DNA of 64,000 bases from Halarcobacter sp. (GTDB lineage Bacteria > Campylobacterota > Campylobacteria > Campylobacterales > Arcobacteraceae): contig JAQYVX010000006.1 of NCBI GenBank assembly GCA_030145305.1, forward strand, positions 1-64,000. The letters are read 5' to 3'. This document shows positions 18,024-29,118 of this stretch, piece by piece. Within the stretch, counting starts at the first letter, position 1, and each line of letters opens with the position of its first letter. The notes beneath the pieces are model-generated. The model saw only the letters and a program-made list of their open reading frames with translations, did not search any database and had not been told where the DNA came from. Made by a program: the position numbers and the translations under genes.

Positions 18024-19909
18024 TGGATACTTCGTTATTAGTGTGGATTATTTTAGCTCCTTTATTAGGTGCTTTATTAAATGGTGGTTTTTACTTTTAT
18101 CATATAAAGAAAAAACCAATTCCTGAAATAGTTTTTTCTATTATTGGAACAGGAACACCTTTAATTGCTTTTTTAATTACACTAACACTATTTTTAGATA
18201 TGGTGGATACTGGGAATACTTATAAACAAGTTTTATTTACTTGGTTACATATTGATAATTTGAATATAGCAATGGGATTTTTAGGTGATAACTTAGCAAT
18301 TTTTATGTCTATGTTTGTAACATTTATTGGATGGCTAATTCATATTTATGCAATTGGGTATATGAGAGGAGATGAAGGATTTGGTAAATTCTTTGCTTAC
18401 TTTAACTTATTCTTAGCATCAATGTTAATTCTAGTTCTTGCTGATAATCCTGTTATTTTATTTATTGGTTGGGAAGGTGTTGGATTATGTTCTTATCTTC
18501 TAATTGCATTTTATTATACTGATAAAGATAATGTTCTTGCAGGAAATAAAGCATTTATTGCTAATAGAGTTGGAGACTTTGGATTTTTATTAGGGATAGT
18601 TACTCTATTCTTTGCTTTAGGAGGAGTTGATTTAAATTTTGCCTCACTTGAAGCAAACATTGGAAATGCATCACCTTCATTACTAGCACTTTCAGGTTTT
18701 CTATTATTTGTAGGAGCTATGGGTAAATCTGCACAGATTCCATTATTTGTGTGGCTTCCTGATGCAATGGCAGGACCAACACCAATTTCAGCACTTATTC
18801 ACGCAGCTACTATGGTAACAGCGGGGGTTTATATGGTTTCAAGATTTCATTTCTTATATACTGGAATTGAAGGAATTGGTATATTTATTGCTTATATAGG
18901 AGCATTTTCAGCACTATTTGCAGCAATTATTGCAACTAGACAACAAGATATTAAAAAAATTCTTGCTTATTCAACTATGTCTCAATTAGGTTATATGTTT
19001 ATAGCTGTTGGACTTGGTTTTTATAGTTCTGGATTATTTCATGTATTAACACATGCCTTTTTCAAAGCTATGTTATTTATGGGTGCTGGTGGTATAATTA
19101 TAGCACTTCATCATCAACAAAATATCTTTAAAATAGCTCAACATAGAGCCTCTTTACCAATTATATCAGCTACTTTTTTAATTGGAGTTATTGCAATTTC
19201 AGGTATTCCTCCATTTTCAGGTTTCTTTTCAAAAGACGCAATTTTAGCAGCAGCCTTTCAAGAAGGCCAATACTTAATTTGGTTAATTGGTATGTTTACA
19301 GCCTTTTTAACAGCATATTATATGTTTAGAATGTATTTTATTCTATTTATTGCACCAAATAAACATGGAAAGTCTTATGTTTATACATCAAGAACAATTA
19401 CTATACCACTTGTAATATTAGCTATTGGAGCTATTGGAGCTGGATTCTTAAATCTACCTGCAATTTTAGGTGGAGAACATATGGTTGACACTTGGTTATC
19501 AAAATTAAATTCAACACAACTTCATATGTCTCATCTTACAGAGTATGTATTAATGATTGTTTCAGTTGCTGTTGCAGCTTCTGGTATTTTTGTAGCTTAC
19601 AAAAAATATGCAAACTTTGATGTATTTAAACCTGAAGAAGAAAAAGGTTTAATTGCAAACAAATTTTATGTTGATGAATTCTATAACATTGTATTCGTAC
19701 AGTTTGCTAAAAAAATATCAAGATTTATTGATAAAGTTATTGATGATAAAATCATTGATGGATTTATTATGTCTTCATCTAACCAATTTATTGAATTTGG
19801 TAAAAAAGTTGCAACAATACAAAATGCTAATGTAAGATTTTATGCAGCATTCATGCTAATTGGTATGAGTGCTATATTTATATATTTATTTTTTTCTTTA
19901 GGACTATAA
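18020..19909 (+). CDS. nuoL: NADH-quinone oxidoreductase subunit L (antiporter-like)
   Basis: 629 aa, full length, with about 16 spans including the C-terminal lateral helix. Key antiporter-like residues are visible: Glu in FIGWEGVGLCSYLLI, Lys in GAMGKSAQIPLFVWLPDAM, and His and Lys in HAFFKAMLFMGAG. It is the distal proton-pumping subunit. Two adjacent ATG codons at the start make the exact first residue uncertain by one. It overlaps nuoK by 4 bases. Confidence 0.96.
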   Translation: MMDTSLLVWIILAPLLGALLNGGFYFYHIKKKPIPEIVFSIIGTGTPLIAFLITLTLFLDMVDTGNTYKQVLFTWLHIDNLNIAMGFLGDNLAIFMSMFVTFIGWLIHIYAIGYMRGDEGFGKFFAYFNLFLASMLILVLADNPVILFIGWEGVGLCSYLLIAFYYTDKDNVLAGNKAFIANRVGDFGFLLGIVTLFFALGGVDLNFASLEANIGNASPSLLALSGFLLFVGAMGKSAQIPLFVWLPDAMAGPTPISALIHAATMVTAGVYMVSRFHFLYTGIEGIGIFIAYIGAFSALFAAIIATRQQDIKKILAYSTMSQLGYMFIAVGLGFYSSGLFHVLTHAFFKAMLFMGAGGIIIALHHQQNIFKIAQHRASLPIISATFLIGVIAISGIPPFSGFFSKDAILAAAFQEGQYLIWLIGMFTAFLTAYYMFRMYFILFIAPNKHGKSYVYTSRTITIPLVILAIGAIGAGFLNLPAILGGEHMVDTWLSKLNSTQLHMSHLTEYVLMIVSVAVAASGIFVAYKKYANFDVFKPEEEKGLIANKFYVDEFYNIVFVQFAKKISRFIDKVIDDKIIDGFIMSSSNQFIEFGKKVATIQNANVRFYAAFMLIGMSAIFIYLFFSLGL

Positions 19910-19910
19910 G

Positions 19911-21401
19911 ATGAGTGCAGATATTTTATCATTTATTATCTTTTTACCAGCGGTTGTTGCTTTTGCTCTGATGATTACAACAAAACATATAGAAACAGTT
20001 AGAAATATTGCATTTTTAACTACTGTAATTATTTTAGCACTTGTACTTAAAATTTATATTCAATTTGAACCAAGTGCAGGTATGCAGTTTGTCACAAATG
20101 TTCCATGGATTACTTCATATGGTATTAACTATTATATTGGTGTTGACGGTTTTTCTTTAACTATTTTAATGATGATTGCTATTTTAATTCCAACAGCTTA
20201 TCTTTTATTATGGGAAGGTAGAACAAAAGGTTACTGGATTAATATGTTATTAGTTCAAGCTGGAGTTACAGGAACACTATTATCTTTAGATGTGATTCTT
20301 TTTTACTTCTTCTGGGAAGTTATGCTTTTACCAGTATTCTTAATGATTGGTATTTATGGTTTTGGAGATAAAGTTGCCACAACTATTAAAGTAACAGTTT
20401 ATACAATGGCTGGTTCTTTATTAATGTTTATAGCTATTTTATATCTAGGGGTTGCATACCATAATGAGTTTGGAATCTGGTCATTTCAATATGATTCTTT
20501 AACACAAATTACTTCATTATCATATAATGAAAGAATATGGCTATTCTTGGCATTTCTTACAGCCTTTGCAATTAAAATTCCTCTTTGGCCATTTCATACA
20601 TGGATTATGGAAACTTATAAAAATGCCCCTACTGGTGCAGTTTTCTTATTATCATCAATTATGGCTAAACTTGGGGTTTATTCGATTGTAAGATTCTTAA
20701 TTCCTATTTTCCCTGAAATTTATATTGAGTTTTCAACGTGGTTTGTATTTATTGGATTATTTGGTTTAGTTTATTATGGAATTGCAGCACTTATGCAAGA
20801 CGACATTAAAAGAATGTTTGCATACTCTTCAGCTTCACACTTAAGTTTTATTGCTGCTGGTATTTTCTCTTTAAATTCATTTGGTATTAATGGAGCTTTA
20901 TATTTAATTATTGCCCATGCAATTGCAACAGGAGCACTATTTTTATTAGTTGGGCTAATTCATGATGAAACTGGATATAAAACGATTAAAGATTTAGGTG
21001 GACTTGCTAAACAATCACCAATATTTACAACGATTTTTGCAATTATGCTATTTGCAAATGTTGGACTTCCAGGAACAAATGGTTTTGTTGCTGAATTGTT
21101 AATTATATTTGGAGTTTATGAATTCAACCATACACTAGGTTATATTTCGGCACTTACAGTAATAATTGGAGCTTCTTACATGCTATGGATGTTCCAAAGA
21201 GCAATTTTACAAAAAAGAGAAGCTGATAATGGAAAAGATTTAAAATTTAGAGATCTAAAAATTAAAGAAATTATTGGATTAACTCCTTGGGTTATTTTAA
21301 TCTTTCTAATGGGAGTTTATCCTGATATTTTCATTGATAAATTTGAACCTACTGTTACCCATTATTTAAATGATATTTTACAAATTGGAGCCTTAAAATA
21401 A
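19911..21401 (+). CDS. nuoM: NADH-quinone oxidoreductase subunit M (antiporter-like)
   Basis: 496 aa, about 14 spans. Family strings include [31 protein letters not shown] (conserved Glu), [23 protein letters not shown] (conserved Lys) and [14 protein letters not shown]. It pumps protons in the membrane arm. It is spaced one base from nuoL, and its last base overlaps nuoN. Confidence 0.96.
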   Translation: MSADILSFIIFLPAVVAFALMITTKHIETVRNIAFLTTVIILALVLKIYIQFEPSAGMQFVTNVPWITSYGINYYIGVDGFSLTILMMIAILIPTAYLLLWEGRTKGYWINMLLVQAGVTGTLLSLDVILFYFFWEVMLLPVFLMIGIYGFGDKVATTIKVTVYTMAGSLLMFIAILYLGVAYHNEFGIWSFQYDSLTQITSLSYNERIWLFLAFLTAFAIKIPLWPFHTWIMETYKNAPTGAVFLLSSIMAKLGVYSIVRFLIPIFPEIYIEFSTWFVFIGLFGLVYYGIAALMQDDIKRMFAYSSASHLSFIAAGIFSLNSFGINGALYLIIAHAIATGALFLLVGLIHDETGYKTIKDLGGLAKQSPIFTTIFAIMLFANVGLPGTNGFVAELLIIFGVYEFNHTLGYISALTVIIGASYMLWMFQRAILQKREADNGKDLKFRDLKIKEIIGLTPWVILIFLMGVYPDIFIDKFEPTVTHYLNDILQIGALK

Positions 21402-22906
21402 TGAATGAATTAATACAAATTTTACCAGTTTTAACTGTATTAGTAGCAGCTGTTGCTTTGATGTTTATGAGTATGTATGGTGAAAAATTTACTACTAAAA
21501 CTTATATAATTGTTTCATCTTTAGCTTTAGTTTTAGCTCTAATTTTTTCTTTTATACCATTTGGAGAATTATATTCACTAAGACCTTATTCTAATATTTT
21601 TAATGATGTGTTAATCTTTGATACTTTTTCAAATTTCTTCCATATATTATTAATTTTAGGGACATTATTCACTTTATTAATCGGTGAGCATTATTTCCAA
21701 GAAAGATTATACTTTAAAGGAGAATTTTTCTCTATTTTATTATTTTCTTTATTTGGTATGATGTTACTTGCAAATGCAAATGAATTAGTTACAGCTTATA
21801 TAGCACTTGAAATTGCATCATTTTCTGTTTATATTATGGTGGGATACAATAGTAGTGACAGTAAAAGAGTTGAAGCAATTTTTAAATATCTAGTACTTGG
21901 TTCTTTTATTGGTGCCTTTTACCTTTTAGGTGTAGTTTTAGTTTATGGGGCAACACAAACAACAAACTTGAGTGAAATATCATTATTTGTTACTTCTCAT
22001 ACAAACAGTGAACTTAGTTTAGTTTATATTGGATTTACATTAATTTTATTTACATTTTTATTTAAAATTGCAGCGTTCCCATTCCAATCTTGGTTATTAG
22101 ATGTGTATAGAGGTGCTCCAATGATCATCACTGCATACATGGCATCAACATTTAAGATTGCAATCTTTTCATTCTTCTTAAGAGCTATAATTCAAGATAT
22201 AACTCCAATGATTGACTTCTGGGACTCAATTATTTACTTCATTACAATATTTACACTTGTATTTGGAACATGGCTAGCTATTACTCAGAAAATTGTAAAA
22301 AGAATGCTTGCAGCTTCTTCAATTGTTCATACAGGATATTTATTATTAGCATTTATAGCACTAGGACAAAATATACACGCAGCATATGCAACAGTATTTT
22401 ATTTAATAGCATATTTAATATCAGCTCTTGGTTCATTTGGAATCATTTCACATATTATCTCTGAAACAAAGGTTAAAGTTACTTATGATGATTTTAAAGG
22501 ATTATCAAAAGAAAGACCATTTTTAGCAGCAATGATGACTATATTTTTATTTTCACTTGCAGGAATTCCTTCAACAGTAGGATTTATTGGTAAATTTTAT
22601 GTATTCACAGAAGCAATTAATGCTGGATTTGCAGCACTAGCTATTTTAGCAATTATTGCTACTTTTATTTCAGTTTACTACTATTTTAAACTAATTGCTA
22701 TGATGTATTTTTATCCAACAAAAGAAGAGTGTTTATCAAATGATTTTAATGATAAAAGAATCTCTACCTATGCAATTGGATTTTTAGCAATCATAACAGT
22801 TCTTGGAGGTATAGGTACAGCAATTGTATTCTTTATACCTGTATTAAATATCGACACTCTAATCAATATCACACAATTATCTATTCAATCACTATTTATA
22901 AAATAG
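21401..22906 (+). CDS. nuoN: NADH-quinone oxidoreductase subunit N (antiporter-like)
   Basis: 501 aa, about 14 spans. The antiporter-like features are [36 protein letters not shown] and [17 protein letters not shown]. It is the last gene of the operon, and a terminator-like hairpin follows about 65 bases later. Confidence 0.96.
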   Translation: MNELIQILPVLTVLVAAVALMFMSMYGEKFTTKTYIIVSSLALVLALIFSFIPFGELYSLRPYSNIFNDVLIFDTFSNFFHILLILGTLFTLLIGEHYFQERLYFKGEFFSILLFSLFGMMLLANANELVTAYIALEIASFSVYIMVGYNSSDSKRVEAIFKYLVLGSFIGAFYLLGVVLVYGATQTTNLSEISLFVTSHTNSELSLVYIGFTLILFTFLFKIAAFPFQSWLLDVYRGAPMIITAYMASTFKIAIFSFFLRAIIQDITPMIDFWDSIIYFITIFTLVFGTWLAITQKIVKRMLAASSIVHTGYLLLAFIALGQNIHAAYATVFYLIAYLISALGSFGIISHIISETKVKVTYDDFKGLSKERPFLAAMMTIFLFSLAGIPSTVGFIGKFYVFTEAINAGFAALAILAIIATFISVYYYFKLIAMMYFYPTKEECLSNDFNDKRISTYAIGFLAIITVLGGIGTAIVFFIPVLNIDTLINITQLSIQSLFIK

Positions 22907-22970
22907 TGATGTGTGAATACGTAACATATATGTATAATATTTTTAAAGCTTCTATAAAAACCACTTAAAC

Positions 22971-22999
22971 AAAAAAGCCCTATAAATAGGACTTTTTTG
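22971..22999 (+). terminator. Intrinsic terminator of the nuo operon
   Basis: AAAAAAGCCCTA (22971-22982) and TAGGACTTTTTT (22987-22998) form a 12-bp stem with one mismatch around a 4-base loop, ending in a T-run. The rest of the 221-base gap holds the frd promoter; I see nothing else in it. Confidence 0.7.
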
Positions 23000-23078
23000 T
23001 TTTATATCTATCTCTCTCGCACAATATTTGTACATAATTAATTTTTAAAAAAGTTTCTAATTATAAGCACTATTTAGC

Positions 23079-23121
23079 TATACTATTGCTATTCAAACAC
23101 AAATAAATTCATTGGAAAGGA
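23079..23121 (+). promoter_or_regulatory. Probable frd promoter and ribosome-binding site
   Basis: TATACT at 23079-23084 within an AT-rich, phased tract, with no clear -35 box, as is common for sigma-70 promoters in this group. Transcription would start near 23091. AAAGGA at about 23116-23121 precedes the frdC ATG. Confidence 0.4.
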
Positions 23122-23127
23122 TGTCAA

Positions 23128-23919
23128 ATGAGTGACCTAATAGAAGGTTATTTAGGTAAGACTGTAGAAAGAAAAAAGAGTAGAGTACCAGCAAAGCTTG
23201 ATTATATTCAAAGTGCAACTGGTTTAATTCTGGGTCTTTTTATGTGGGGACATATGTTACTAGTCTCGTCTATTTTAGTTAGTAAAGATTTTATGTATGA
23301 CATTACAAAATTATTAGAGGCTAGCTTCATATTTGAAGGTGGTAGTCCATTAATAGTATCTATTTTTGCATTAGTAATTTTTATTATATTTATTGTGCAT
23401 GCTGGAATGGGTATGAGAAAATTACCTGGTAATTTTAAACAATATCAAGTAATGAAAGCACATGCTAATAATATGAATCATGAAGATACAAAACTATGGT
23501 TTGTTCAAGCTTTCACTGGTTTTGCTATGTTCTTCTTAGGTTCAATTCACTTATATATTATTATGACACATTCTGATGCAATTGGTCCATATGCAAGTGC
23601 TGATAGAGTATGGTCTGAATGGATGTGGCCTTTATACATTCTTTTATTGTTAGCTGTTGAATTTCACGGTACAATTGGTTTATACAGATTAGCTGTTAAA
23701 TGGGGATGGTTTGATGGTGATGATCCAAAAGCCACTAGAAAAAAATTAAAAATTTGGAAAAAATCTTTAACTTGGTTCTTCTTAATTTTAGGTTTTGCTA
23801 CCCTTGCTGCTTATATGAAAATAGGATATGAGAATGCTGCTGCTGGAAAAGTAGGAGAAAGATATACGCCAACTGCACAAGTTATGGAATATAAAATTAA
23901 TAATGGGAGAGTTGCGTAA
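23128..23919 (+). CDS. frdC: Fumarate reductase cytochrome b subunit
   Basis: 263 aa diheme membrane anchor of the Wolinella type, with five hydrophobic spans and histidines positioned for heme b ([47 protein letters not shown]). It moves electrons between menaquinol and FrdAB. Gene order C-A-B and this size match Campylobacterota fumarate reductases rather than the E. coli four-subunit form. It overlaps frdA by one base. Confidence 0.95.
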   Translation: MSDLIEGYLGKTVERKKSRVPAKLDYIQSATGLILGLFMWGHMLLVSSILVSKDFMYDITKLLEASFIFEGGSPLIVSIFALVIFIIFIVHAGMGMRKLPGNFKQYQVMKAHANNMNHEDTKLWFVQAFTGFAMFFLGSIHLYIIMTHSDAIGPYASADRVWSEWMWPLYILLLLAVEFHGTIGLYRLAVKWGWFDGDDPKATRKKLKIWKKSLTWFFLILGFATLAAYMKIGYENAAAGKVGERYTPTAQVMEYKINNGRVA

Positions 23920-25904
23920 TGAAAATTAATTATTGTGATGCATTAGTTATTGGTGGAGGACTTGCTGGCTTAAGAGCGGCTGTTGCTGCACAGAAAAAAG
24001 GCTTAAGCACTGTTGTTTTATCATTAGTTCCTGTTAAAAGATCTCATAGTGCTGCTGCTCAAGGTGGAATGCAAGCATCTTTAGGTAACTCTAAAATGTC
24101 TGATGGTGATAATGAAGATATGCACTTTGCTGATACTGTAAAAGGTTCAGACTGGGGATGTGATCAAGAAGTTGCAAGAATGTTTGTACACACTGCACCA
24201 AAAGCAATTAGAGAACTAGCTGGTTGGGGTGTTCCTTGGACTAGAGTTAGAGAAGGTTCAAGAGAAGCTGTTATTAATGCTAAAAAAACAACTATTACTG
24301 AAGATGCGGATAGACATGGGTTAATTATGTCTAGAGACTTTGGTGGTACTAAAAAATGGAGAACCTGTTACACTGCTGATGCAACTGGCCATACTATGTT
24401 ATTTGGTGTTGCAAATGAAGCATTAAAACATGATGTTGATATTAGAGATAGAAAAGAAGCATTATCATTAATCCATGAAGATGGAAGATGTTATGGTTCA
24501 ATTGTCCGAGATTTAATTACAGGTGAATTAGAAGCATATGTTGCAAAAGGTACTTGTATCGCAACGGGTGGATATGGAAGAGTATTTAAACAAACTACAA
24601 ATGCTGTAATTTGTGAAGGTATAGGAGCTGCAATTGCACTAGAAACTGGTGTTGCAACTTTAGGAAATATGGAAGCTGTTCAATTTCACCCAACACCAAT
24701 CGTTCCTTCAGGAATTCTTTTAACTGAGGGTTGTAGAGGTGATGGTGGAATTTTAAGAGATGTTGACGGTCATAGATTTATGCCAGATTACGAACCTGAG
24801 AAAAAAGAACTTGCTTCAAGAGATGTTGTTTCTAGAAGAATGATTGAACATATTAGAAATGGTAAAGGTGTACCTTCTCCATATGGTGATCATATTTGGT
24901 TAGATATTTCTATTTTAGGTCGTGAGCATATTGAAAAAAACTTAAGAGATGTACAAGAAATTTGTCAAATCTTTAATGGTATTGATCCAGCTGATGAAGG
25001 TAAAAAAGGTTGGGCTCCCGTTCTTCCTATGCAACATTACTCAATGGGTGGAATTAGAACTAAACCAACTGGTGAATCTCAAACTTTAAGTGGACTATTC
25101 TCTTGTGGTGAAGCTGCTTGTTGGGATATGCATGGATTTAATAGACTTGGAGGAAACTCAGTTTCTGAAACAGTTGTTGCAGGTATGATTATTGGTAACT
25201 ATTTTGCAGATTATTGTTTAGAAAATGATATATCAATTCCAACTGCTACTATTCAAAAAGAACTTGATAAACAAGATGCTTATTTAGATGAAATCTTAGC
25301 TTATAATGGTACTGAAGATATTTTTAGAATTAAAAATAGAATGCAAAACCTAATGGATGAAAAAGTTGGTATTTTTAGAGATGGTAAAGGTTTAAGTGAA
25401 GCTGTTGATGAGTTAGAAGAATTACTTAAAAAAACTAAACATATCAATGTTAAATCTAAAGAAAAAGTTGGAAATCCAGAACTTGAAGAAGCATATAGAG
25501 TTCCAAGAATGCTTAAAGTTGCACTATGTGTTGCTAAAGGTGGAAGAGAAAGAACTGAATCAAGAGGCGCACATTATCGAGAAGACTTCTTAAAAAGAGA
25601 TGATGCAAATTGGTTAAATAGAACATTAACTTCATGGCCTAATGAAAATGATACACAACCTACACTTGCATATGAAGATTTAGATATTATGTCTATGGAA
25701 ATGCCTCCAGCCTTTAGAGGATATGGAGCTAAGGGTATGATTATTGAACATGCCTTATCTGAAAAAAGACAAGCAGAAGTTGATGAGATTACTGAAAAAA
25801 TGCAAGCAGAAGGTAAAGATAGACATGAAATTCAAGATGCCTTAATGTCATTTGATTTACCAATGAATTATAAAGAGAAAAATGAAAGAGCAGGAGACTT
25901 GTAA
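23919..25904 (+). CDS. frdA: Fumarate reductase flavoprotein subunit
   Basis: 661 aa, full length. FAD dinucleotide fold at the start ([17 protein letters not shown]). His43 in [10 protein letters not shown] is the covalent FAD attachment site, and AVQFHPTPI and the active-site region [12 protein letters not shown] are standard. It reduces fumarate to succinate. In a cell that also has gltA and sucCD, and with no sdh genes visible here, it may run in both directions. It overlaps frdC and frdB by one base each. Confidence 0.96.
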   Translation: MKINYCDALVIGGGLAGLRAAVAAQKKGLSTVVLSLVPVKRSHSAAAQGGMQASLGNSKMSDGDNEDMHFADTVKGSDWGCDQEVARMFVHTAPKAIRELAGWGVPWTRVREGSREAVINAKKTTITEDADRHGLIMSRDFGGTKKWRTCYTADATGHTMLFGVANEALKHDVDIRDRKEALSLIHEDGRCYGSIVRDLITGELEAYVAKGTCIATGGYGRVFKQTTNAVICEGIGAAIALETGVATLGNMEAVQFHPTPIVPSGILLTEGCRGDGGILRDVDGHRFMPDYEPEKKELASRDVVSRRMIEHIRNGKGVPSPYGDHIWLDISILGREHIEKNLRDVQEICQIFNGIDPADEGKKGWAPVLPMQHYSMGGIRTKPTGESQTLSGLFSCGEAACWDMHGFNRLGGNSVSETVVAGMIIGNYFADYCLENDISIPTATIQKELDKQDAYLDEILAYNGTEDIFRIKNRMQNLMDEKVGIFRDGKGLSEAVDELEELLKKTKHINVKSKEKVGNPELEEAYRVPRMLKVALCVAKGGRERTESRGAHYREDFLKRDDANWLNRTLTSWPNENDTQPTLAYEDLDIMSMEMPPAFRGYGAKGMIIEHALSEKRQAEVDEITEKMQAEGKDRHEIQDALMSFDLPMNYKEKNERAGDL

Positions 25905-26641
25905 TGAGCGTAGAAAAAGGTAGAGAAATAACCATATCCGTACTAAAGTTTAATCCAAGATCAAAGGTTTCAAAACCTCATTATGTGGATTTTAAATTAG
26001 AAGAAACTCCAGGTATGACACTTTTTATTGCTTTAATGAAAATTAGAGAAGAGTATGATCCTGATTTATCATTTGACTTTGTATGTCGAGCAGGAATTTG
26101 TGGTTCTTGTGGAATGGTAGTAAATGGAAAACCAGCTCTTGCTTGTAGAACATTAATTGCAAATTATCCTGATGGGAAATTAACACTTCTTCCAATGCCT
26201 GCCTTTGAATTAATCAAAGATTTATCTGTAAATACAGGTAAATGGATGGATGCAATGTCAAAAAGAGTTGAATCATGGATTGTTGATAATGATGAAAATC
26301 ATGTTGATATTTCAAAAATAGAAGAAAGAATTGATCCAGATATTGCTGATCAAACATTTGAATTAGATAGATGTATTGAATGTGGTATTTGTGTTGCTTC
26401 TTGTGGTACTATGCTTATGAGACCAGATTTTGTAGGACCTGTTGGACTTAACAGAGTTGCAAGATTTGAAGTAGACCCTCACGATAAAAGAACAGCTGAG
26501 GATTTCTATGAATTAATTGGTGATGATGATGGAATCTTTGGTTGTATGTCTTTAATGGCATGTGAAGATCATTGTCCAAAACATTTACCGTTACAAAATA
26601 AAATTGCATATTTAAGAAGAAGATTAGTAGCACTTAGATAA
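25904..26641 (+). CDS. frdB: Fumarate reductase iron-sulfur subunit
   Basis: 245 aa. Clusters visible: [2Fe-2S] in [21 protein letters not shown], with the 20-residue spacing usual for the family; [4Fe-4S] in [11 protein letters not shown]; and [3Fe-4S] with Cys in [14 protein letters not shown]. It passes electrons between FrdC heme and FrdA FAD. A perfect palindrome and then a terminator follow. Confidence 0.96.
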   Translation: MSVEKGREITISVLKFNPRSKVSKPHYVDFKLEETPGMTLFIALMKIREEYDPDLSFDFVCRAGICGSCGMVVNGKPALACRTLIANYPDGKLTLLPMPAFELIKDLSVNTGKWMDAMSKRVESWIVDNDENHVDISKIEERIDPDIADQTFELDRCIECGICVASCGTMLMRPDFVGPVGLNRVARFEVDPHDKRTAEDFYELIGDDDGIFGCMSLMACEDHCPKHLPLQNKIAYLRRRLVALR

Positions 26642-26646
26642 TCATA

Positions 26647-26678
26647 TATTATATGGGAGTTTAAACTCCCATATAATA
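26647..26678. repeat. Perfect 32-base palindrome just after frdB
   Basis: The two 16-base arms meet with no spacer (centre TTT|AAA between 26662 and 26663) and contain GGGAG/CTCCC. No T-run follows on the plus strand. It may form the 3' end of the frd mRNA or a protein site. It begins five bases after the frdB stop codon. Confidence 0.8.
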
Positions 26679-26691
26679 AAATAAGTATAAA

Positions 26692-26731
26692 AAGTCAATT
26701 ATCCCATTTGATAGAGGATAATTGGCTTTTT
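26692..26731 (+). terminator. Intrinsic terminator of the frd operon
   Basis: AAGTCAATTATCC (26692-26704) pairs with GGATAATTGGCTT (26716-26728) with one G-T pair, followed by a T-rich tract to 26738. It overlaps the extreme 5' open frame of the next gene and therefore argues against the longest start for that gene. Confidence 0.75.
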
Positions 26732-26775
26732 GTATTTTAAAGACAATAAATATTAATAGCCCAAAAGGATGGAAA

Positions 26776-29118
26776 TTGAGTTTAACAAGTGATTACTTTT
26801 TACTATATCATGGGATAAATGATATGTTACAAACAGTAAATTATGAAACAAATGAATACAAAGACAAAGAAGATTTTTTTGATATTTGTGCACTTATATT
26901 ATGTGCAAATAGAAAAGATTATGAAAAATTTATTACATTATCAAGTTTTAAAAAACTTGTTTATAAAATTACAACAAAAGAGATTAAAAATCTTGAAGAG
27001 TTATATCAATTACAATACTCTCTTCTTGAGACAATTAAAAATGATACTAAAAACTATCAAATAGAAAAAATGCATAAAAGTTTTGAATATTTAAAAAAAG
27101 AAAATATAATTGAAAAAACTTCATATAATAAACTGATTTCACTTTTTGACCCTAAAGAACTTGCTATTTCAGAAGATGAAATTGAAGTACTTGATGAAAT
27201 TCAAATTGAAAATAAAAAACCTTTTAAAGAAGCTAAACATGAACTTGATTCTTTAATTGATGACTTACAAGATATTTTTATAACAAAAGATTTTATAAAA
27301 GAATTAGAAGAAACTTCAAATTATTTATCAAATCAAAAGTTCTCTATTGGGATAACTGGCGTAATGAACGCAGGTAAATCTACAATGTTAAATGCACTAA
27401 TGGGGCAAGAAATTTTAGGAAGTGCTGTTGTTCCGGAAACTGCAAATTTAACAATTGTTAAATATGGGAAACCTGAAGCAAAAGTATTTTTTTGGAATAA
27501 AAGTGAGTGGGATAGGATTGAGCAAGCAGGAAATGAAATTGACTCAATTAAAGAGTTTGTAAAAGAGACAAAAAATATATTTAAAGATGAACTTTTTAAT
27601 TTAATCAAAGAAGAATCATATAGTCAAAGTGTAGATATAAATAATCTAGCAGCTTACACATCAGCAGAAGCTAGTGGAAAAAAATGTAATCTTGTAAAAT
27701 ATGTAGAGTTAAAATCTGATTTAAATTTTCTTAGTGATGGTATAGAAATAGTTGACACACCAGGATTAGATGACCCTGTTATACAAAGAGAAGAAATTAC
27801 AAAAGAATATCTAGCCAACTGTGATTTAATGCTTCATTTAATGAATGTATCTCAAAGTGCAACACTAAAAGATGTAGAGTTTATAATCGATGCCCTACTT
27901 TATCAAAATATAACAAAATTATTAATTGTTATTACAAGAGCCGATACTGTTTCAAAAGAGCAATTAGAAGAAGTGATTTCTTATACAAAATCCTCCATTG
28001 AAGCAAAATTAAAAGAGCAAAATAAAGATTCTCAATTAGATTACATTCTAAATCATATTAAATTTATTCCAATTTCTGGGAAAATGGCACTTTTTCATAG
28101 AACAGGAAAAAGTGAAGAAGCTATTAAAGCTGGTTATTCTCTTCAAGATACAGGAATATTAGAAATTGAAGATTATTTAAATGAAACTTTATTTGGTGCT
28201 AATTCTTCTAAATCTGATTTAATTATTAAAGGGGCAAAAGTACAATTAGGGAAAACTTGTGAAAAAGAGTTAAAATCCTTTAATTATGAATTAGTTTTAC
28301 TTTCTAAATCAAAAGAAGAACTTGAAGAAGATTTGGATAGTTTTAATAAAAAGAAAAATGTAAATGAAAAAATCTTTAAATCAATGAATGAAGATATTAA
28401 TTTATATAAAATAGACGCAAAAAATTATGTTACTACTTTAGAAGATTTCCTTTCAACTGAACTTATTGATTTACAAAATGTTATAAAACAACGAGTTTTT
28501 TCAGATATCAAATATAGTTTTGAAAAAACGAAAAAAAGATCTGAAAACTCAAGAATTAGATTAATAGTAGAAACTGCAATAAAAGATGGTATCATCGATA
28601 TAATAAGAGATTATAGATATAAATTTATCAAAAAATCTCAAAGTATTGGAGAAATTTGTGAACAAAAATATCAAGATTTAGGTTTTGTTATTGGACATAA
28701 AAATGATAATTTTGACGCAAGAGGATTTTTTCAAGATGATTTTAAAAATGGTTTCTTAACCTCTTCAAATGAAGTTTTAATATCAAAAATCTTAAATGAA
28801 GTATCAAAAAGTAAAGCCTCTAAACTTTCAGAATTTGATAGAAATATTGCTTCGTATATAAAAGAAGAATTTGAACCAATTGAAAAAAATATTATGGAAA
28901 AAGCAAACAAAGTTTCAGAAATCTTAATTGAAAACTTTTTTAATGAAATTGCCGAACCTTTAAACGTTCTTGAACATAAATTAAAAAAAGATGAAAAATC
29001 ACTACAAGATAGAATTGCTTCATTTGAAGAGAATGAAATAAACAAAGATGAATTAACATTAAAAATTCATAAAAAAATTAAAAAACTAGAAATGATAAAC
29101 AAAGGACTTAAAGCATGA
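26776..29118 (+). CDS. Dynamin-like GTPase, first of a pair (DLP1-like)
   Basis: About 780 aa from a TTG at 26776 that has AAGGA six bases upstream; a longer frame from 26722 runs through the frd terminator, and ATG at 26824 is an alternative. A helical N-terminal region (about 1-170) is followed by a dynamin-type GTPase: P-loop GVMNAGKST (about 195-203), switch region with a following Thr, DTPGLDDP, and TRAD as the base-recognition motif. Long helical bundles make up the rest. Campylobacter jejuni has an adjacent DLP1/DLP2 pair that forms a membrane-tethering hetero-oligomer; this gene is the probable counterpart of its first member. It overlaps the next gene by 4 bases. Confidence 0.88.
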   Translation: MSLTSDYFLLYHGINDMLQTVNYETNEYKDKEDFFDICALILCANRKDYEKFITLSSFKKLVYKITTKEIKNLEELYQLQYSLLETIKNDTKNYQIEKMHKSFEYLKKENIIEKTSYNKLISLFDPKELAISEDEIEVLDEIQIENKKPFKEAKHELDSLIDDLQDIFITKDFIKELEETSNYLSNQKFSIGITGVMNAGKSTMLNALMGQEILGSAVVPETANLTIVKYGKPEAKVFFWNKSEWDRIEQAGNEIDSIKEFVKETKNIFKDELFNLIKEESYSQSVDINNLAAYTSAEASGKKCNLVKYVELKSDLNFLSDGIEIVDTPGLDDPVIQREEITKEYLANCDLMLHLMNVSQSATLKDVEFIIDALLYQNITKLLIVITRADTVSKEQLEEVISYTKSSIEAKLKEQNKDSQLDYILNHIKFIPISGKMALFHRTGKSEEAIKAGYSLQDTGILEIEDYLNETLFGANSSKSDLIIKGAKVQLGKTCEKELKSFNYELVLLSKSKEELEEDLDSFNKKKNVNEKIFKSMNEDINLYKIDAKNYVTTLEDFLSTELIDLQNVIKQRVFSDIKYSFEKTKKRSENSRIRLIVETAIKDGIIDIIRDYRYKFIKKSQSIGEICEQKYQDLGFVIGHKNDNFDARGFFQDDFKNGFLTSSNEVLISKILNEVSKSKASKLSEFDRNIASYIKEEFEPIEKNIMEKANKVSEILIENFFNEIAEPLNVLEHKLKKDEKSLQDRIASFEENEINKDELTLKIHKKIKKLEMINKGLKA

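Noticed and set aside
26722-26775. Longer start for the first dynamin-like gene
   Set aside because: This region is the right arm and tail of the frd terminator, and the extension has no ribosome-binding site.
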